From Chitinophaga jiangningensis (GTDB taxonomy: Bacteria > Bacteroidota > Bacteroidia > Chitinophagales > Chitinophagaceae): a DNA stretch of 64,000 nucleotides. Positions 18,132-29,100 of the stretch are shown piece after piece. Each line of letters starts with the position of its first letter. Positions within the stretch are counted from its first letter, which is position 1. The stretch is from positions 434,001 through 498,000 of the forward strand of contig NZ_FRBL01000005.1 in the NCBI RefSeq assembly GCF_900142605.1, written 5' to 3'. The translations under genes and the position numbers were made by a program. The notes beneath the pieces are model-generated. The model was given only the letters and a program-made list of their open reading frames with translations. It was not told where the DNA came from and did no database searches.

Positions 18132-18196
18132 TTTCCGGGCAGCCGGGCGCCTTCCGCGCCTGTTGCCCGGAAATTAATCAGGGCAGAAGGCCCTGA
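18132..18196 (+). terminator. Two tandem hairpins between susD and the GH31 gene
   Basis: Hairpin 1 pairs TTTCCGGGCA (18132) with TGCCCGGAAA (18164) and encloses an inner GGCGC/GCGCC stem. Hairpin 2 pairs TCAGGGC with GCCCTGA (18178-18196). Neither has a good T tract, so they could be transcript-stabilising or attenuating structures as well as terminators. Confidence 0.6.
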
Positions 18197-18225
18197 CTAA
18201 TTTCCTCCTACTAATCTTATTGCCA

Positions 18226-20697
18226 ATGTATAATGTGAACGTGCTGCAAAAAAGCAGGCATATAGCCGTAGGCATGCTCTTTCTGGCCGGTTTGCAGGCT
18301 GCGGCTCAACAGCCTGTACAAACCGCCGGAAACGTAAAAAATGTCGCCATCAGCGGCCAACAGGTAAACATCACGCTGGACAATGCACATGCCGTTGTAA
18401 CTGTTTATAGCCCGTCGATGGTACGCGTGAGAATGGATAAAGGCCCGCTGCCGGCAGATTTTTCCTATGCAGTGGTGGGGCAGCCGCAGCAGAGCGGCGC
18501 CCGCATCTCACAAAATAATAAGGAGATAAATATTACGACTGACTCACTGCAGGTAAAGATCAGTAAAGCGCCTTTCGCCATTTCGTTTTTAACACCAGCC
18601 GGAGAAGTGATTAACCAGGATGAGCCCGGCCTCACCACCTCCTGGATCAACAACCAGGTAACCACCTACAAGCACATGCAGGAAGGGGAGCGCTTCATAG
18701 GCCTGGGTGAAAAAACAGGTAATCTCGATCGTAAAGGGGAAGCCTATACGAACTGGAACTCAGATGTATTTGCCTACCGGGTTGACAGAGATCCGATTTA
18801 TGCTACTATCCCTTTTTATATAGGTATCCACCACCGGCTGAACTACGGGATCTTTTTCGACAACAGTTTTCAAAGTGATTTCAACTTCGGCGCCAGCAAC
18901 AACCGCTTTAGCTCCTTCGGCGCCAGGGGAGGAGAGATGAACTACTTTTTCATCTATCACACCCGCATGGCTGATATAGTGTCTGAATATACTGCGCTTA
19001 CCGGGCGTATGCCCCTGCCTCCACGCTGGAGCCTCGGCTATCAGCAAAACAGGTATAGCTATTATCCTGATACGGAGGTAATGCGCATTGCACAAACCCT
19101 TCGCGAAAAGAAAGTACCGGCCGATGGCATCACCCTCGACATCCACTACATGGATGCTTACAAGCTGTTCACCTGGAACAAGGAACGTTTCCCTGATCCC
19201 CAGGGTTTAGCTAAAAAACTCAGAGATCAAGGCCTGCACCTGACCGTAATCGTAGACCCTGGAATTAAGGTTGAAAACGGTTACCACGCCTACGAAAGCG
19301 GCAAGCAGGCCGACATCTTTGTCAAATACAGCGATGGTGGCTACTACACCGGCCAGGTATGGCCCGGATGGTGTCACTTTCCGGACTTCACTTCCGTGAA
19401 GGGTCGTGACTGGTGGAAGGGCCAGCTGAAATCGTATATCCGTACAGGTGTGGAAGGCATCTGGAATGATATGAACGAAATTGCTACCTGGGGCCAGAAG
19501 ATGCCGGATAATGTGCTGTTTAACTTCGAGGGTAAGCCCGTTACGCATCTGCAGGCGCATAACGTATATAGCCTGGCAATGGCCAAAGCCAGTTATGAAG
19601 GTGCCAGGGAAGAAATGAAGAATCGGCCGTTCTTGCTCACCCGTGCCGCCTATGCAGGCTCACAGCGCTACACCGCCATCTGGACGGGTGATAACCGCTC
19701 CGAGGATGATCATATGCTGCTAGGCGTAAGGCTGCTGAATAGCCTGGGCCTGAGTGGCTTTGGCTTTGCCGGCATGGACATCGGCGGATTTTCAGGCAAT
19801 CCTTCTGTGGCACTATATACGCGATGGATGCAGATAGGTGCATTTATTCCTTACTATAGGAATCATACGCAGGTAAATACCAAGTCGGCCGAGCCATGGG
19901 CCTTTGGCGAAGAGGTACTTGAAATTTCCCGTAACTATATCAATCTGCGCTACCGGCTTCTCCCATATATTTATAGTAAGATATATGAGGCAGCCAGTAC
20001 AGGCGTGCCCGTTATGCGTACCCTTGCGCTGGATAACACCTTCGAACCACGGGTATACGACACACGGTACCAGAACCAGTATCTTTTTGGCGACGCATTT
20101 ATGATCGCACCTTTCGAGAGCACCGCTTCTTTTGGTAAAGTATTTATGCCTGCAGGCAACTGGTACAGGTTGTATAACGATGAGCCGGTGGCAGGCAACC
20201 AGGAAAGCATTATTGAACTTAATAACAAGTCATTGCCTGTATATGTAAAAGGCAGCAGCATATTCCCTATGCAGTCCCTTGTACAAAGTACATCGGAAAA
20301 GCCCACTGACACGCTTTCGCTTCATATTTACAAGGGTTCGGACGCGAACACTTTCGTGTATTATGAAGATGATGGAGAAAGCTTCGATTATGAAAAAGGC
20401 GGTTTTTACAAGCGTAGTATCACCTATCAGCCTTCAGCCGCAAAGCTGACGCTGGATGTGCCTTCAGGAAGTATGGCCAGCCAGTTCCGTTACATTAAAC
20501 TGATGCTTCACGGCTTCGATAAGAAGCAGGAGCTGCGGGTAAACGGATCGGCGCAGCCAGTGGAGCAGGTTTCCTTCTCTTTCCTGTCGCCCATTTCCAG
20601 ATTTGATCCCCAGGGATCATTTGTTCCGGCTGATAGCTGTCCGGTACAGCAGTTGACCATTGCCAATTCCAATCAGCTTATTAACGTGGATTTATAA
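18226..20697 (+). CDS. Glycoside hydrolase family 31 alpha-glucosidase, 823 aa
   Basis: A signal peptide (ends AGLQAAAQQ) points to export. The N-terminal beta-sandwich is followed by the GH31 barrel. The catalytic nucleophile is Asp415 in GIWNDMNE and the acid/base is Asp489 in WTGDNRSEDD, both in the standard motifs of retaining GH31 enzymes. A C-terminal beta domain includes YYEDDGESFDYEKG. The start at 18226 (ATG) replaces a TTG two codons upstream. It sits directly after the SusC/SusD pair, so its job is probably hydrolysis of imported or surface-bound alpha-glucosides; alpha-xylosidase activity, also found in GH31, cannot be excluded. Confidence 0.93.
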   Translation: MYNVNVLQKSRHIAVGMLFLAGLQAAAQQPVQTAGNVKNVAISGQQVNITLDNAHAVVTVYSPSMVRVRMDKGPLPADFSYAVVGQPQQSGARISQNNKEINITTDSLQVKISKAPFAISFLTPAGEVINQDEPGLTTSWINNQVTTYKHMQEGERFIGLGEKTGNLDRKGEAYTNWNSDVFAYRVDRDPIYATIPFYIGIHHRLNYGIFFDNSFQSDFNFGASNNRFSSFGARGGEMNYFFIYHTRMADIVSEYTALTGRMPLPPRWSLGYQQNRYSYYPDTEVMRIAQTLREKKVPADGITLDIHYMDAYKLFTWNKERFPDPQGLAKKLRDQGLHLTVIVDPGIKVENGYHAYESGKQADIFVKYSDGGYYTGQVWPGWCHFPDFTSVKGRDWWKGQLKSYIRTGVEGIWNDMNEIATWGQKMPDNVLFNFEGKPVTHLQAHNVYSLAMAKASYEGAREEMKNRPFLLTRAAYAGSQRYTAIWTGDNRSEDDHMLLGVRLLNSLGLSGFGFAGMDIGGFSGNPSVALYTRWMQIGAFIPYYRNHTQVNTKSAEPWAFGEEVLEISRNYINLRYRLLPYIYSKIYEAASTGVPVMRTLALDNTFEPRVYDTRYQNQYLFGDAFMIAPFESTASFGKVFMPAGNWYRLYNDEPVAGNQESIIELNNKSLPVYVKGSSIFPMQSLVQSTSEKPTDTLSLHIYKGSDANTFVYYEDDGESFDYEKGGFYKRSITYQPSAAKLTLDVPSGSMASQFRYIKLMLHGFDKKQELRVNGSAQPVEQVSFSFLSPISRFDPQGSFVPADSCPVQQLTIANSNQLINVDL

Positions 20698-20707
20698 GTA
20701 GGGATAC

Positions 20708-20740
20708 GGCCTCCCTGCTTTCAGGGAGGCCCTTACTTTA
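20708..20740 (+). terminator. Terminator after the GH31 gene
   Basis: GGCCTCCCTG and CAGGGAGGCC form a perfect 10-bp stem with a CTTT loop, followed by CTTACTTTATT. Confidence 0.8.
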
Positions 20741-20846
20741 TTGTGCTGATAATCAGCAATAGTACCTTTTTAGTAAGTAGCTTTCTTTTTAGTAACTACT
20801 TGTTGCTGACAGGCGATGCGAATACCTTTGATAAAAATTTCCATCG

Positions 20847-21824
20847 ATGAACAGAAGAGCGTTAATCCGAAATATGCTACTGGCAGGCGTGGGCGCCTCC
20901 TTACCACTTAAAAGTTTGCTGGCCTCCGTTGCAACGCCCGTTGCGCGCCCCTTTCATAAGTTTCAGCTGGGAGAGCTTGAATTAATTACAGTTACAGATG
21001 GGTTTATCCACATGGATAAGGTACAGCCTAACTTTGCGCCAGGTGTGGCCGCTAAGCAGGTGAATGACTTGCTGCAAAAGAGTTTCCGCCCCACAGATCA
21101 TGTGGACCTGGGTATGAATATGCTGTTGGTGAAAAAGCAGGATAAAATAATACTGATCGACACCGGCACTGGTAATGCCTTCGGTAAAAATTCCGGTTGG
21201 CTGCTGAACTCCCTTGCAGACGCCGGCATACGGGCTACCGACATCTCCACAATAATTATTTCACATGGCCACCCCGATCATATTGGCGGTGTACTGAAAG
21301 ATGACGGCTCCCTGAATTTCCCCAATGCGGAATACTATATTTCCCGCATTGAACACAACTTCTGGATGGCCGACACACAGGACTTCAGTAAATCAGCCTT
21401 TGAAGATAAGGCGCTGCTGAAAGTGTTTACCAAAGCTACCCAGCGTGTGCTGACTACTATCAAACCTAAGCTGCATTTGTTTGAAGACGGGCAGGTACTG
21501 CACGATTGCATCAGGCTGGAAATTACGCCGGGGCATACGCCTGGCCACACGATCACGCATATTTATTCCGGAGGAAAATCCATGGTGCATGTGGCTGACC
21601 TGATACATTCTGATGTGCTGTTATTTCCGCATCCTGAGTGGGGTTTTAATGGAGATACAGATTTACAGTTAGCAGCGGCTACCCGTAAAAAAGTATTGGC
21701 AAAGTTAACGGCATCGGCTACACCGATATTTGCCTATCACTTGCCATGGCCGGGAATCGGGCATGCGCGGAAGAAGGATGAGGCGTTTGAATGGGTAGCA
21801 GAAACTTATGCTTATCCTGAATAA
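20847..21824 (+). CDS. Exported MBL-fold metallo-hydrolase, 325 aa
   Basis: The metallo-beta-lactamase motif HxHxDH is intact at His140, His142, Asp144 and His145 (SHGHPDHIGG). A further metal ligand region GHTPGHT and the VHVADLIHSDV segment complete the fold. An N-terminal RRALIRNMLLAGVGASLPL stretch resembles a Tat or Sec leader, so export is likely. Members of this subgroup include lactonases and quorum-quenching-like enzymes, but the substrate cannot be assigned. It is preceded by a terminator and followed by another, so it is a single-gene unit, although it is adjacent to the glycan locus. Confidence 0.88.
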   Translation: MNRRALIRNMLLAGVGASLPLKSLLASVATPVARPFHKFQLGELELITVTDGFIHMDKVQPNFAPGVAAKQVNDLLQKSFRPTDHVDLGMNMLLVKKQDKIILIDTGTGNAFGKNSGWLLNSLADAGIRATDISTIIISHGHPDHIGGVLKDDGSLNFPNAEYYISRIEHNFWMADTQDFSKSAFEDKALLKVFTKATQRVLTTIKPKLHLFEDGQVLHDCIRLEITPGHTPGHTITHIYSGGKSMVHVADLIHSDVLLFPHPEWGFNGDTDLQLAAATRKKVLAKLTASATPIFAYHLPWPGIGHARKKDEAFEWVAETYAYPE

Positions 21825-21857
21825 AAAAAGCGCTCAGGAAAACCTGAGCGCTTTTTA
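21823..21857. terminator. Bidirectional terminator between converging genes
   Basis: AAAAAGCGCTCAGG and CCTGAGCGCTTTTT flank an AAAA loop, with A and T tracts on the two sides. It serves the MBL gene (+) and the small gene ending at 21862 (-). Confidence 0.9.
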
Positions 21858-21861
21858 CTTT

Positions 21862-22044
21862 TTATTGGTAATGCCTGAAGAAAAACCAGAGTACTGCCAT
21901 GCCTCCCATACTGTAGAGGGAGAGTAGCCGGGCCCGGTCCTTATCCCAGTCACGCTTTTTGTATATATGAGCGGGTATTAACCTTACTATTAAAGCGATG
22001 AAAATAGTGATCCCCCAAACCCATAATATTATCTGTTGTATCAT
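21862..22044 (-). CDS. Small membrane protein of unknown function, 60 aa
   Basis: Two hydrophobic helices (residues about 3-24 and 43-56) flank a charged loop (YKKRDWDKDRAR). I do not recognise a named family. It starts 9 bases after the stop of the DUF4302 gene on the same strand and ends just before the bidirectional terminator, so it is probably the last gene of the SusC2/SusD2 operon. The close spacing and defined terminator support a real gene despite its size. Confidence 0.6.
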   Translation of the reverse strand: MIQQIILWVWGITIFIALIVRLIPAHIYKKRDWDKDRARLLSLYSMGGMAVLWFFFRHYQ

Positions 22045-22052
22045 AATCGTTG

Positions 22053-23375
22053 TTAGTTACCTGCTACCCCATAGAAATACTGTGTATCGTCATTGGCTTT
22101 CGCAAGTCCGCCAAGCGTAAGGGAAGAACCTGGGATAGTATTAATTACCCAACGGATTTTCCAGCTACTACTTTCGAAGTAAGTTTTCAGTGGCTGGATA
22201 AGTGTAGCTCTGGTGGTAGCATTTCCATCCTGGGAATTAAATACCAGTTTGAAAGAGCCATCAGGATTTTTGGTAACCGTAAAAATCAGGTTGGCCGCAA
22301 AAGCTGCTGTAGTCACGTAGTTAACCCTCAGTGTGTAGGTATTATCTCCGTTGATAATAATCTTCACTGTGTTCAGCGTACCATTGGCACCCTTGAACAG
22401 GTTGGCGCTGGATGTAAATGCCGCGTCGAAGTCTGTACCCAGGGTCCCCTTTAGTGTAGCCGGTGTGTAATCGATAGAGGTATAATCTTTACCCACGCCG
22501 AACACTGGTGCCAATGGCACTGCGGGAATTACACCACCCGCGGCATAAAGGGTGGTTTCTCCGCTTTTTATGGCATAGGTTAGTTTAGCCTCATCCCATA
22601 TCAACTCTTTCACAACAAACCCATTGTATACCACTGCTGAGTCGAGAATTATACCCCTATAGGTGTAAGCATAGCCTCTTGTTTTGCTGAATACATTGGT
22701 CTCATCCAGCATATAACCAATACGGATACGACGTGTTGCAGGATTCAGGGCCAGATCCATTAGCTTACCATCTTTGAAGGTAACAGTAGGGTAGCGCACC
22801 GCCAATGCATAAGAGAACATATTAACCATACTTCCAGCCATTTTACCAGCAAGGATTTCCTTCTGTTCTGCACTGGTAAGTCTAACCATGGTCATCACAT
22901 TTTGACGGTCGACTCCCTTCAGAAAAAAGGTATCACCCACCATCTTATCCATGGCAAACTGGAAGTCGGATTGTAATCCTGCACCTGCGGTACCACCGCT
23001 TACTCCTGGAGCCGGGTCATTGGGCAGATGGATGTAGTTGTACGTATCAAAAATCAATGTGGGCCATTGCAGAGCTTTCAATCGATAAGTGGATGATTTA
23101 AGTTCGGTAGCTGTAACCGCATCAAAATCACTCAACATTTCTACTGAATTATCCTTGCCGAATTTGAAGTAGTAGCTAAACCCTTTCCCTCCTTTTGGAT
23201 AGATGGTAGCTTTCCAGCCGAACTCAGCACTGGTAAGTAATTGCTCATTTTCTGCTAACCTGGCCATTAATCTGGTATCCGGATCATCCATAAAGGGATC
23301 ATCCGTTTTGTTGCAGCCAGAAAGAGCCATTCCTGAAAGGACTATATATAGCGCTAGTTTTTTAATCATGTTCAT
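22053..23375 (-). CDS. DUF4302-type lipoprotein, 440 aa
   Basis: A leader with lipobox (GMALSGC) is followed by the family-type N-terminus DPFMDDPDTRLMARLAEN and the WKATIYPKGGKGFSYYFKF block, which matches the DUF4302 proteins encoded in SusC/SusD loci. The rest is mainly beta strand. The start ATG overlaps the stop of the metallopeptidase gene (TAATG), implying coupled translation. It is probably a surface or periplasmic accessory protein for the adjacent importer; there is no catalytic motif. An alternative start is the second methionine (23369). Confidence 0.85.
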   Translation of the reverse strand: MNMIKKLALYIVLSGMALSGCNKTDDPFMDDPDTRLMARLAENEQLLTSAEFGWKATIYPKGGKGFSYYFKFGKDNSVEMLSDFDAVTATELKSSTYRLKALQWPTLIFDTYNYIHLPNDPAPGVSGGTAGAGLQSDFQFAMDKMVGDTFFLKGVDRQNVMTMVRLTSAEQKEILAGKMAGSMVNMFSYALAVRYPTVTFKDGKLMDLALNPATRRIRIGYMLDETNVFSKTRGYAYTYRGIILDSAVVYNGFVVKELIWDEAKLTYAIKSGETTLYAAGGVIPAVPLAPVFGVGKDYTSIDYTPATLKGTLGTDFDAAFTSSANLFKGANGTLNTVKIIINGDNTYTLRVNYVTTAAFAANLIFTVTKNPDGSFKLVFNSQDGNATTRATLIQPLKTYFESSSWKIRWVINTIPGSSLTLGGLAKANDDTQYFYGVAGN

Positions 23376-24706
23376 TACAGGTTTAAGATTCCGAATGTAA
23401 ATGAAGTGGCATCATCAGCTTTTTGCACACCACCGAATTCCACTGCAGCGTCGCTGCCGTAGAAATATTTCATTGCAAAATTACCAGTGAAGTAATCGGT
23501 CAGTGGTTTTGCTGCGGCGGCGAGGCTGGTGCCATTGGCATCAGCACTTGCATAGGCGAATGCGTAGGTTTCAGCGGTGGCATTTGCAGCCACATTGTAG
23601 GTATACGTAGCAGTGTACAGCGTACCCAGGTTTGCTCCGGCGGTAGCGCGGAAATTAACCTTCAGTTGCATTGTAGTAGCTGTTGCAAACACGATGTTCA
23701 TGCTTTCCAATGCATATACAGCTGTGGAGCTATATTTCTGAAAACTGGCTTTGGCAGTTTCCCACGCAGTATTGAATTTATCCGATTGGCCGCCTACTTG
23801 TGCCGGGGTGATGGTAATTGACGAAAACGCCTTACCAAAACCAATCTGAGAAAATACCGGTGCTTTGGAGTAGCTGTTCAGGTCTTTCTGAACTTTGGTT
23901 TGCAGCGTGGTAAAATCTATCCCCCAGGTTTGTTTAAAGTATCCAATAACTATAGACTCTTTTTTACGAATCACCGTGAGGTTAGTACCTGCGGTACGAA
24001 GAAGTGTTTCATAACCGCCACGTCCCTGTGTAAGCATAATGGATACCATTTCCGCAAAGTCCTCATTGGGAGCTGCTCGTGAATACTGGGATACATATCC
24101 TAAAGACAGTGCCTCCGTTAAGGTTTGGTTGTTCCAGTCGGAGGTGTAACTACCACCTGTCAACAATGGATATTCCTTAGGGATTTCCACAGTTTGATGA
24201 AGGATGTGTGTAAACTCGTGATGGATGGTTTTCAGCACCTGCTGCGCATTAGCACGATTTGACTTCACAAAGTTATTTACATTATACAAGGTTACCCTGA
24301 ATCCGCCTTCGGCTTCCCCGAGTTTTACAGTACCACCAGTATTGTATTCCACACTACCTACCAACATATATTGTTTGGGAGAATAGCGTTTAATAAATTC
24401 AGCACCCTTTACGGAAACGTAAGGTTCAATCCATGAGGAATTTACCATCTCCATTAAGGGTCTCACCCTGCTACTGTCGGGAGGTACGAGGGTTTTTGTA
24501 GGATCCAGTTCTGAACCATCCCACCTGTATTTAACTTCCAGGTTATAAGGTTGTGTAAAGGTGGAGTACAGCCAGTTATCCAATGCTGTTTTAGCCCAGG
24601 TATCGCCACCAAGACCTACCAATGGTTTGTCCAGGTTGTCCTCCTTTTTACAGGAAGCCATGAAAATGGCTGCGAGCACTAATATATGTAAGCAATATTT
24701 TTTCAT
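23375..24706 (-). CDS. SusC/D-associated zinc metallopeptidase lipoprotein, 443 aa
   Basis: The lipobox Cys is residue 19 (MASC). The zinc-binding HExxH motif is visible as HEFTH at residues 163-167, in the context IHHEFTHILHQ. This matches the substrate import-associated zinc metallohydrolases found beside SusC/SusD. A C-terminal beta region (from about residue 320) resembles DUF4302-type beta domains rather than the protease. It sits 13 bases downstream of susD. Peptide or protein substrate cleavage at the cell surface is a likely role; the target is unknown. Confidence 0.9.
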   Translation of the reverse strand: MKKYCLHILVLAAIFMASCKKEDNLDKPLVGLGGDTWAKTALDNWLYSTFTQPYNLEVKYRWDGSELDPTKTLVPPDSSRVRPLMEMVNSSWIEPYVSVKGAEFIKRYSPKQYMLVGSVEYNTGGTVKLGEAEGGFRVTLYNVNNFVKSNRANAQQVLKTIHHEFTHILHQTVEIPKEYPLLTGGSYTSDWNNQTLTEALSLGYVSQYSRAAPNEDFAEMVSIMLTQGRGGYETLLRTAGTNLTVIRKKESIVIGYFKQTWGIDFTTLQTKVQKDLNSYSKAPVFSQIGFGKAFSSITITPAQVGGQSDKFNTAWETAKASFQKYSSTAVYALESMNIVFATATTMQLKVNFRATAGANLGTLYTATYTYNVAANATAETYAFAYASADANGTSLAAAAKPLTDYFTGNFAMKYFYGSDAAVEFGGVQKADDATSFTFGILNL

Positions 24707-24719
24707 ACGATCAATAAGA

Positions 24720-26171
24720 TTAACGAGGATTAAGAGGTACTCCGGATAAGGTTACTTCCTCCGGCAATTGCAATAATTTTCTCTTGTCGTCCGCTGCGAG
24801 TTCATATACTTCACCTTTGCTGGTGGTATGTGTTACCGGCATTTGCAGGCGGAGAATATCCAGCCATCTCATACCTTCATTCACAAACTCTGCACGTCTG
24901 ATGTCGAGGATGGCCATACGATAGGCTTCTTTCTTATCAGTAGTTCGTGTTTCATAATATTTGGTAATCTTCGTCTCCGTGTACCCGTGGGTAGTAGCGT
25001 TGTAGTTGTTAATGCGCGTTTTGGCCATGGTGTTCAAATCATCCAGAGCTTCACTATATCTGTCGCTCATGAGCAAGGCCTCTGCTCTGTTTAACAGTAC
25101 CTCTTCGGTAGTTAACAGGGGCACCATAGTGTAATACACACCAGTGGTAGCGTTCAGGCTGGAGCGTTTGAAATAGGCCAGGTATTTCATTACAAAATAA
25201 AAGGTGGAACTATTGCTATAGGTTTTAAGTGCACTCCATGAAATACCTAAAGGCGCAATGATCTGATTCAGCCTTGGTTGCGTCATTGCATACTGGTAGC
25301 GATAATAATTTATACCAAGAGAGGAAACCGTTTCACCCAACAACAGGTTACCCGGGTTAGTAGCGTTGGTATAAAACGCCTGCAGGTCGTTCGTAGTCAC
25401 GGTAGCTCCCTGGTAATTAAGCCATGGTCTTACGTTTGCTGCAAAATCGTTAGCAGGGAAAGCCTGGTTGGCTTCATCGATAACCTTTTGCCATTCTCTT
25501 TTCCACAAGTAAAACCGGGAAGCGAATGCATGTGCAGCTCTCCTGGTAAAGTGATAAGCTGGAATTACATATTTATCGTTGATCAAAGGCATACCTTCTT
25601 TGATATCCTTTTCAATCATCTCATACACATAGGCTACTGTTTTACGATCATACTGTTTTATCACTACGCTCTCCGGAACGGTAACATAGGGAATACCCGG
25701 ATCTGTAGCTGCCGTTGCAGGATCATATGCCTTAGCATAAAGGGTTACCAGCATAAAATGTGCGTATGCTCTTGCCAGCAATGCTTCACCTTTCGACCCT
25801 TCATATTCTTTAGGATTGGCGGCACTGTTACATACTTCCAATGCCTGATTGGCAGCGGCAATTGCCGAATAGCAGGCATTCCAGTAGTAGGTGGCTCCGT
25901 CCTGGCTGGTAGAAGTAACATCTTTCCAGAAATAGGAATCTGAGTTCACCGGATTTTGAATACCAGTGGCACTTACATCCATCTGGTTATCAGATCTTGC
26001 TTCTGCCATAACAAAGTAGTTCGCACTGGGATAGGCAGAGGTAAGTAATTCAGCCACCTTTTCCGGCGTATTTAGCTCCGCCCTTTGATCAGGAGCATGC
26101 TCCAGGTATTTGCTACAGCTGGTACCAGCTACCAAGGCAAGCATTGCGATATATAAATAATTTCTTTTCAT
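24720..26171 (-). CDS. SusD/RagB lipoprotein (second locus), 483 aa
   Basis: The signal ends in GTSCSKYL, the common SusD lipoprotein start. The typical SusD blocks are present: LLARAYAHFMLVTLYAKAY in the N-terminal helical region, TEEVLLNRAEALLMSDRY, and a C-terminal MAILDIRRAEFVNEGMRWLDILRL that corresponds to the RxxEL...GxRWxDL family motif. It lies between the STN-type SusC and the metallopeptidase gene on the same strand with 11-13 base gaps, clearly one operon. It forms a lid on the SusC2 barrel. Confidence 0.93.
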   Translation of the reverse strand: MKRNYLYIAMLALVAGTSCSKYLEHAPDQRAELNTPEKVAELLTSAYPSANYFVMAEARSDNQMDVSATGIQNPVNSDSYFWKDVTSTSQDGATYYWNACYSAIAAANQALEVCNSAANPKEYEGSKGEALLARAYAHFMLVTLYAKAYDPATAATDPGIPYVTVPESVVIKQYDRKTVAYVYEMIEKDIKEGMPLINDKYVIPAYHFTRRAAHAFASRFYLWKREWQKVIDEANQAFPANDFAANVRPWLNYQGATVTTNDLQAFYTNATNPGNLLLGETVSSLGINYYRYQYAMTQPRLNQIIAPLGISWSALKTYSNSSTFYFVMKYLAYFKRSSLNATTGVYYTMVPLLTTEEVLLNRAEALLMSDRYSEALDDLNTMAKTRINNYNATTHGYTETKITKYYETRTTDKKEAYRMAILDIRRAEFVNEGMRWLDILRLQMPVTHTTSKGEVYELAADDKRKLLQLPEEVTLSGVPLNPR

Positions 26172-26182
26172 AGTTTCTACAA

Positions 26183-29100
26183 TTAGAATCCAACTTTTAG
26201 GGAGAATGTAAATTGTCGTGGCAACGGCATGGCTACACCACCGGAAGTAAAGAACTCAGGGTCCTGACCTTTCAGTTTCTTATCAGCATATGCCAGCCAC
26301 AGGTTGTTTCCCTGGAGTTTAATACCAATGTTGTTTGCGCGAATCAGCCTTGCTACATTAGCTGGCAGGTTATAAGCCAGGGATAATTGCTTCAGCCGGA
26401 CAAAGCTTCCATCTGCCACGCGGCCAGAGGTATAGTTATAAACAGTATAGGGATATACAGAACCAATGCTGGTTCTTGTCAGGTAATCAGCGATGGATGG
26501 AACATTTGTAACATTTTCGTCCAGTGGTAAAGTCCATCTGTCAAGAAACTCTTTAGGCATTGCGTTCGCATCGGAGTAGTTGAGTGCAAATTCATTATTC
26601 AGCCTGATTTTATTTCCTGCCTGATAAGAGAAGAAGAAGTTCAACACAAATCCTTTATAGCTAAATGTATTATTCCAGCCACCTGTAATAGTTGGATCTA
26701 CAGTACCTTCATAAATCAGATAATTTTTATTGGTACTCTGTACATACACGCCATTAGCCTCCTTACCATTTTCATCTATAAATGTGGGTTTACCAATCTC
26801 ATTCAATCCTTTAAAGTCGATTGAATAGAGTCCACGTACCGCATGCCCTTCCGTTGCGCCACCTTCAGGAATAATCAGGTCGTAGATACGTGGCTTACTT
26901 TTGAGGTTGGTAATTTCATTCTTATTATAACCAAAGGTGAAGTTGGTAGACCAGTTGAACCGCTTGGTTTTAATCACACGGCCGCCAATAGTTAATTCCG
27001 CACCGCGGGATTTCATATCTGCATAGTTGGCCTGTTTGGTACCTTCACCACCAATACCGGAGGTGCGCATGTTGCTGATCAGATCAAAGCCATTTCTCTG
27101 ATAGATATCTGCTGAAATGCTCAGCTTATCGCCCCAGAATCCTGCATCCACACCGATGTTGCCTTCATATTGTTTTTCCCAGGTCAGTTCGGAGTTTTCC
27201 AGATTTTTGATTTCGATTCTTGGCTCCAGTTCGGACTGACGCGGACGGATAGAAGAACTGTTTTCAAATACTACAGTAGAATTGGTAGCACTACCGATGC
27301 TGGCGGTTAAACCATAAGACCCGCGTAATTTAAGGAAACTGATATTGCGGTTATCCTTCAGGAAATCTTCCTGGTCAAGGTTCCAGGCACCACTCACCGT
27401 CCAGGTTGGGAGCCAGCGCGCCTGCCTGGATTTACCCATGCGGTTGGAGCCGTCATATCGCACCGTTCCGTTAAACACATACTTACCATCATAGGAATAG
27501 CTGGCATTACCAAAAACTGAAAGGTATCTGTCGTACTGTTTCTGCATTCCGTAATAGTTGTTACCGCTTTCGAGGAACATCTTTACGATTCGGTAGTCAG
27601 TAAATGGTGTACCGCCTTTATCATATTGGTAACCGAAGCCGTTGTTAAAGTTATTCTGGCGATCGGTGTATTTAAGCTCCTGGCCTACAAAAGCGGATAC
27701 CAGGTGTTTTTCATTATAGGTGTGTTTAAAGTCCAGCTGGTTTCTTACGTAGTAGTTCACGAGCTTATCTTCGTTCAGATTGTAGAAACCACCGTATGGC
27801 AGGGTAGGCACCTTTACGGTAATTTCCGGATGGTCCGGATCAAGGTACAGGAACCTGTTATTTGCAGCAACGGTAGCATTAGGCATGTATCTGTATGCTT
27901 CAGCCATGTTGGAGTGCTCGGTGATAATGTTCTCGCGGGTAGTTTTTACAAAACGGATAGCACCGAGTGTTTTGAAGTTGAAATCTTCCGAAATTTTATA
28001 CCCCAGCTCACCCTGGATTTTTGTATCCAACATATCCAGGTTGATGTAATTGTTTTCCAGCTCGTGAAGGATGTTGAATGGAGCGTAGTTCCTGTTGAAA
28101 TATTCCAGTTCACCATTTTCGTCATAGGCAGTAAGCGTACGGCTGGTGTTCAGTGCAAAACTGTATGGGTTGATGTCAAAGTCGCGGGTGTACACGCCTT
28201 CTACCACGTTACTGGAGCGGCCTTGTGTACCTGGCGCGCGCTGCTGTCTGATAGACCCGTTAACGATTACGTTAGCAGTGAGGCGGTTGGTAATATTGTA
28301 GTTACCACGGAGGTTAGCGGTGTATCTGCTTACGCGGTCTGCAATGGACCATCCGTTGTCGTTATAATAACCAAGGGAGAAGTAATGTTGCGATTTTTCA
28401 GAACCGGAAGAAATACTCAGCGAGTGTTCCTGTACGAAAGAGTTCTTAAACAGCAGGCCAAACCAGTCGGTGTTTGCTTTAGCATATCTTTCCAGGAAGG
28501 CGGTTCTGGCCTCTGGTGTGTTTTCCAGGGCAAACTTACCGGTAACCGGATCATATTCTTTCAGCAGGCGGTACATCTTGGCGTAAACGCCGCCGGTGTT
28601 ATCATTGGCGATGTTGGAGGTCAGATTTCCTTTGCGGTACATTTCAGCGTATACGGACATTTGATCAGCGGAGTTCATGATGTTAAACGTGCTGTAGTCC
28701 GGTTTAAGGAAGGTGGAGAAGTTGCCGCTATAGTTCACCTGGGTGGTACCGGCGCGGCCTTTCTTGGTGGTGATCACCACTACACCGTTCATCGCACGGG
28801 CACCGTATTGCGCAGTGGCGGCAGCATCTTTCAAAATAGTAAAGGACTCGATATCATCAGCATTGATGCCGGCTACAGAGGAGCTGATCAGCGTGAGTGC
28901 GTCGCCGCTGGAAAGCTGGTCGTTGCTGATGTTTACGATATCTTCCAGTACTACGTTATCCACTACCCACAGCGGTTTGTTTTCACCGGTAATGGAGGTG
29001 GCACCTCTCACGCGGATTTTAGGAGCGGCGCCGAAGGTACCGGACACATTTTGCACCGATACGCCGGCTACTTTACCTTCCAGCATACGGCTAACGTCCA

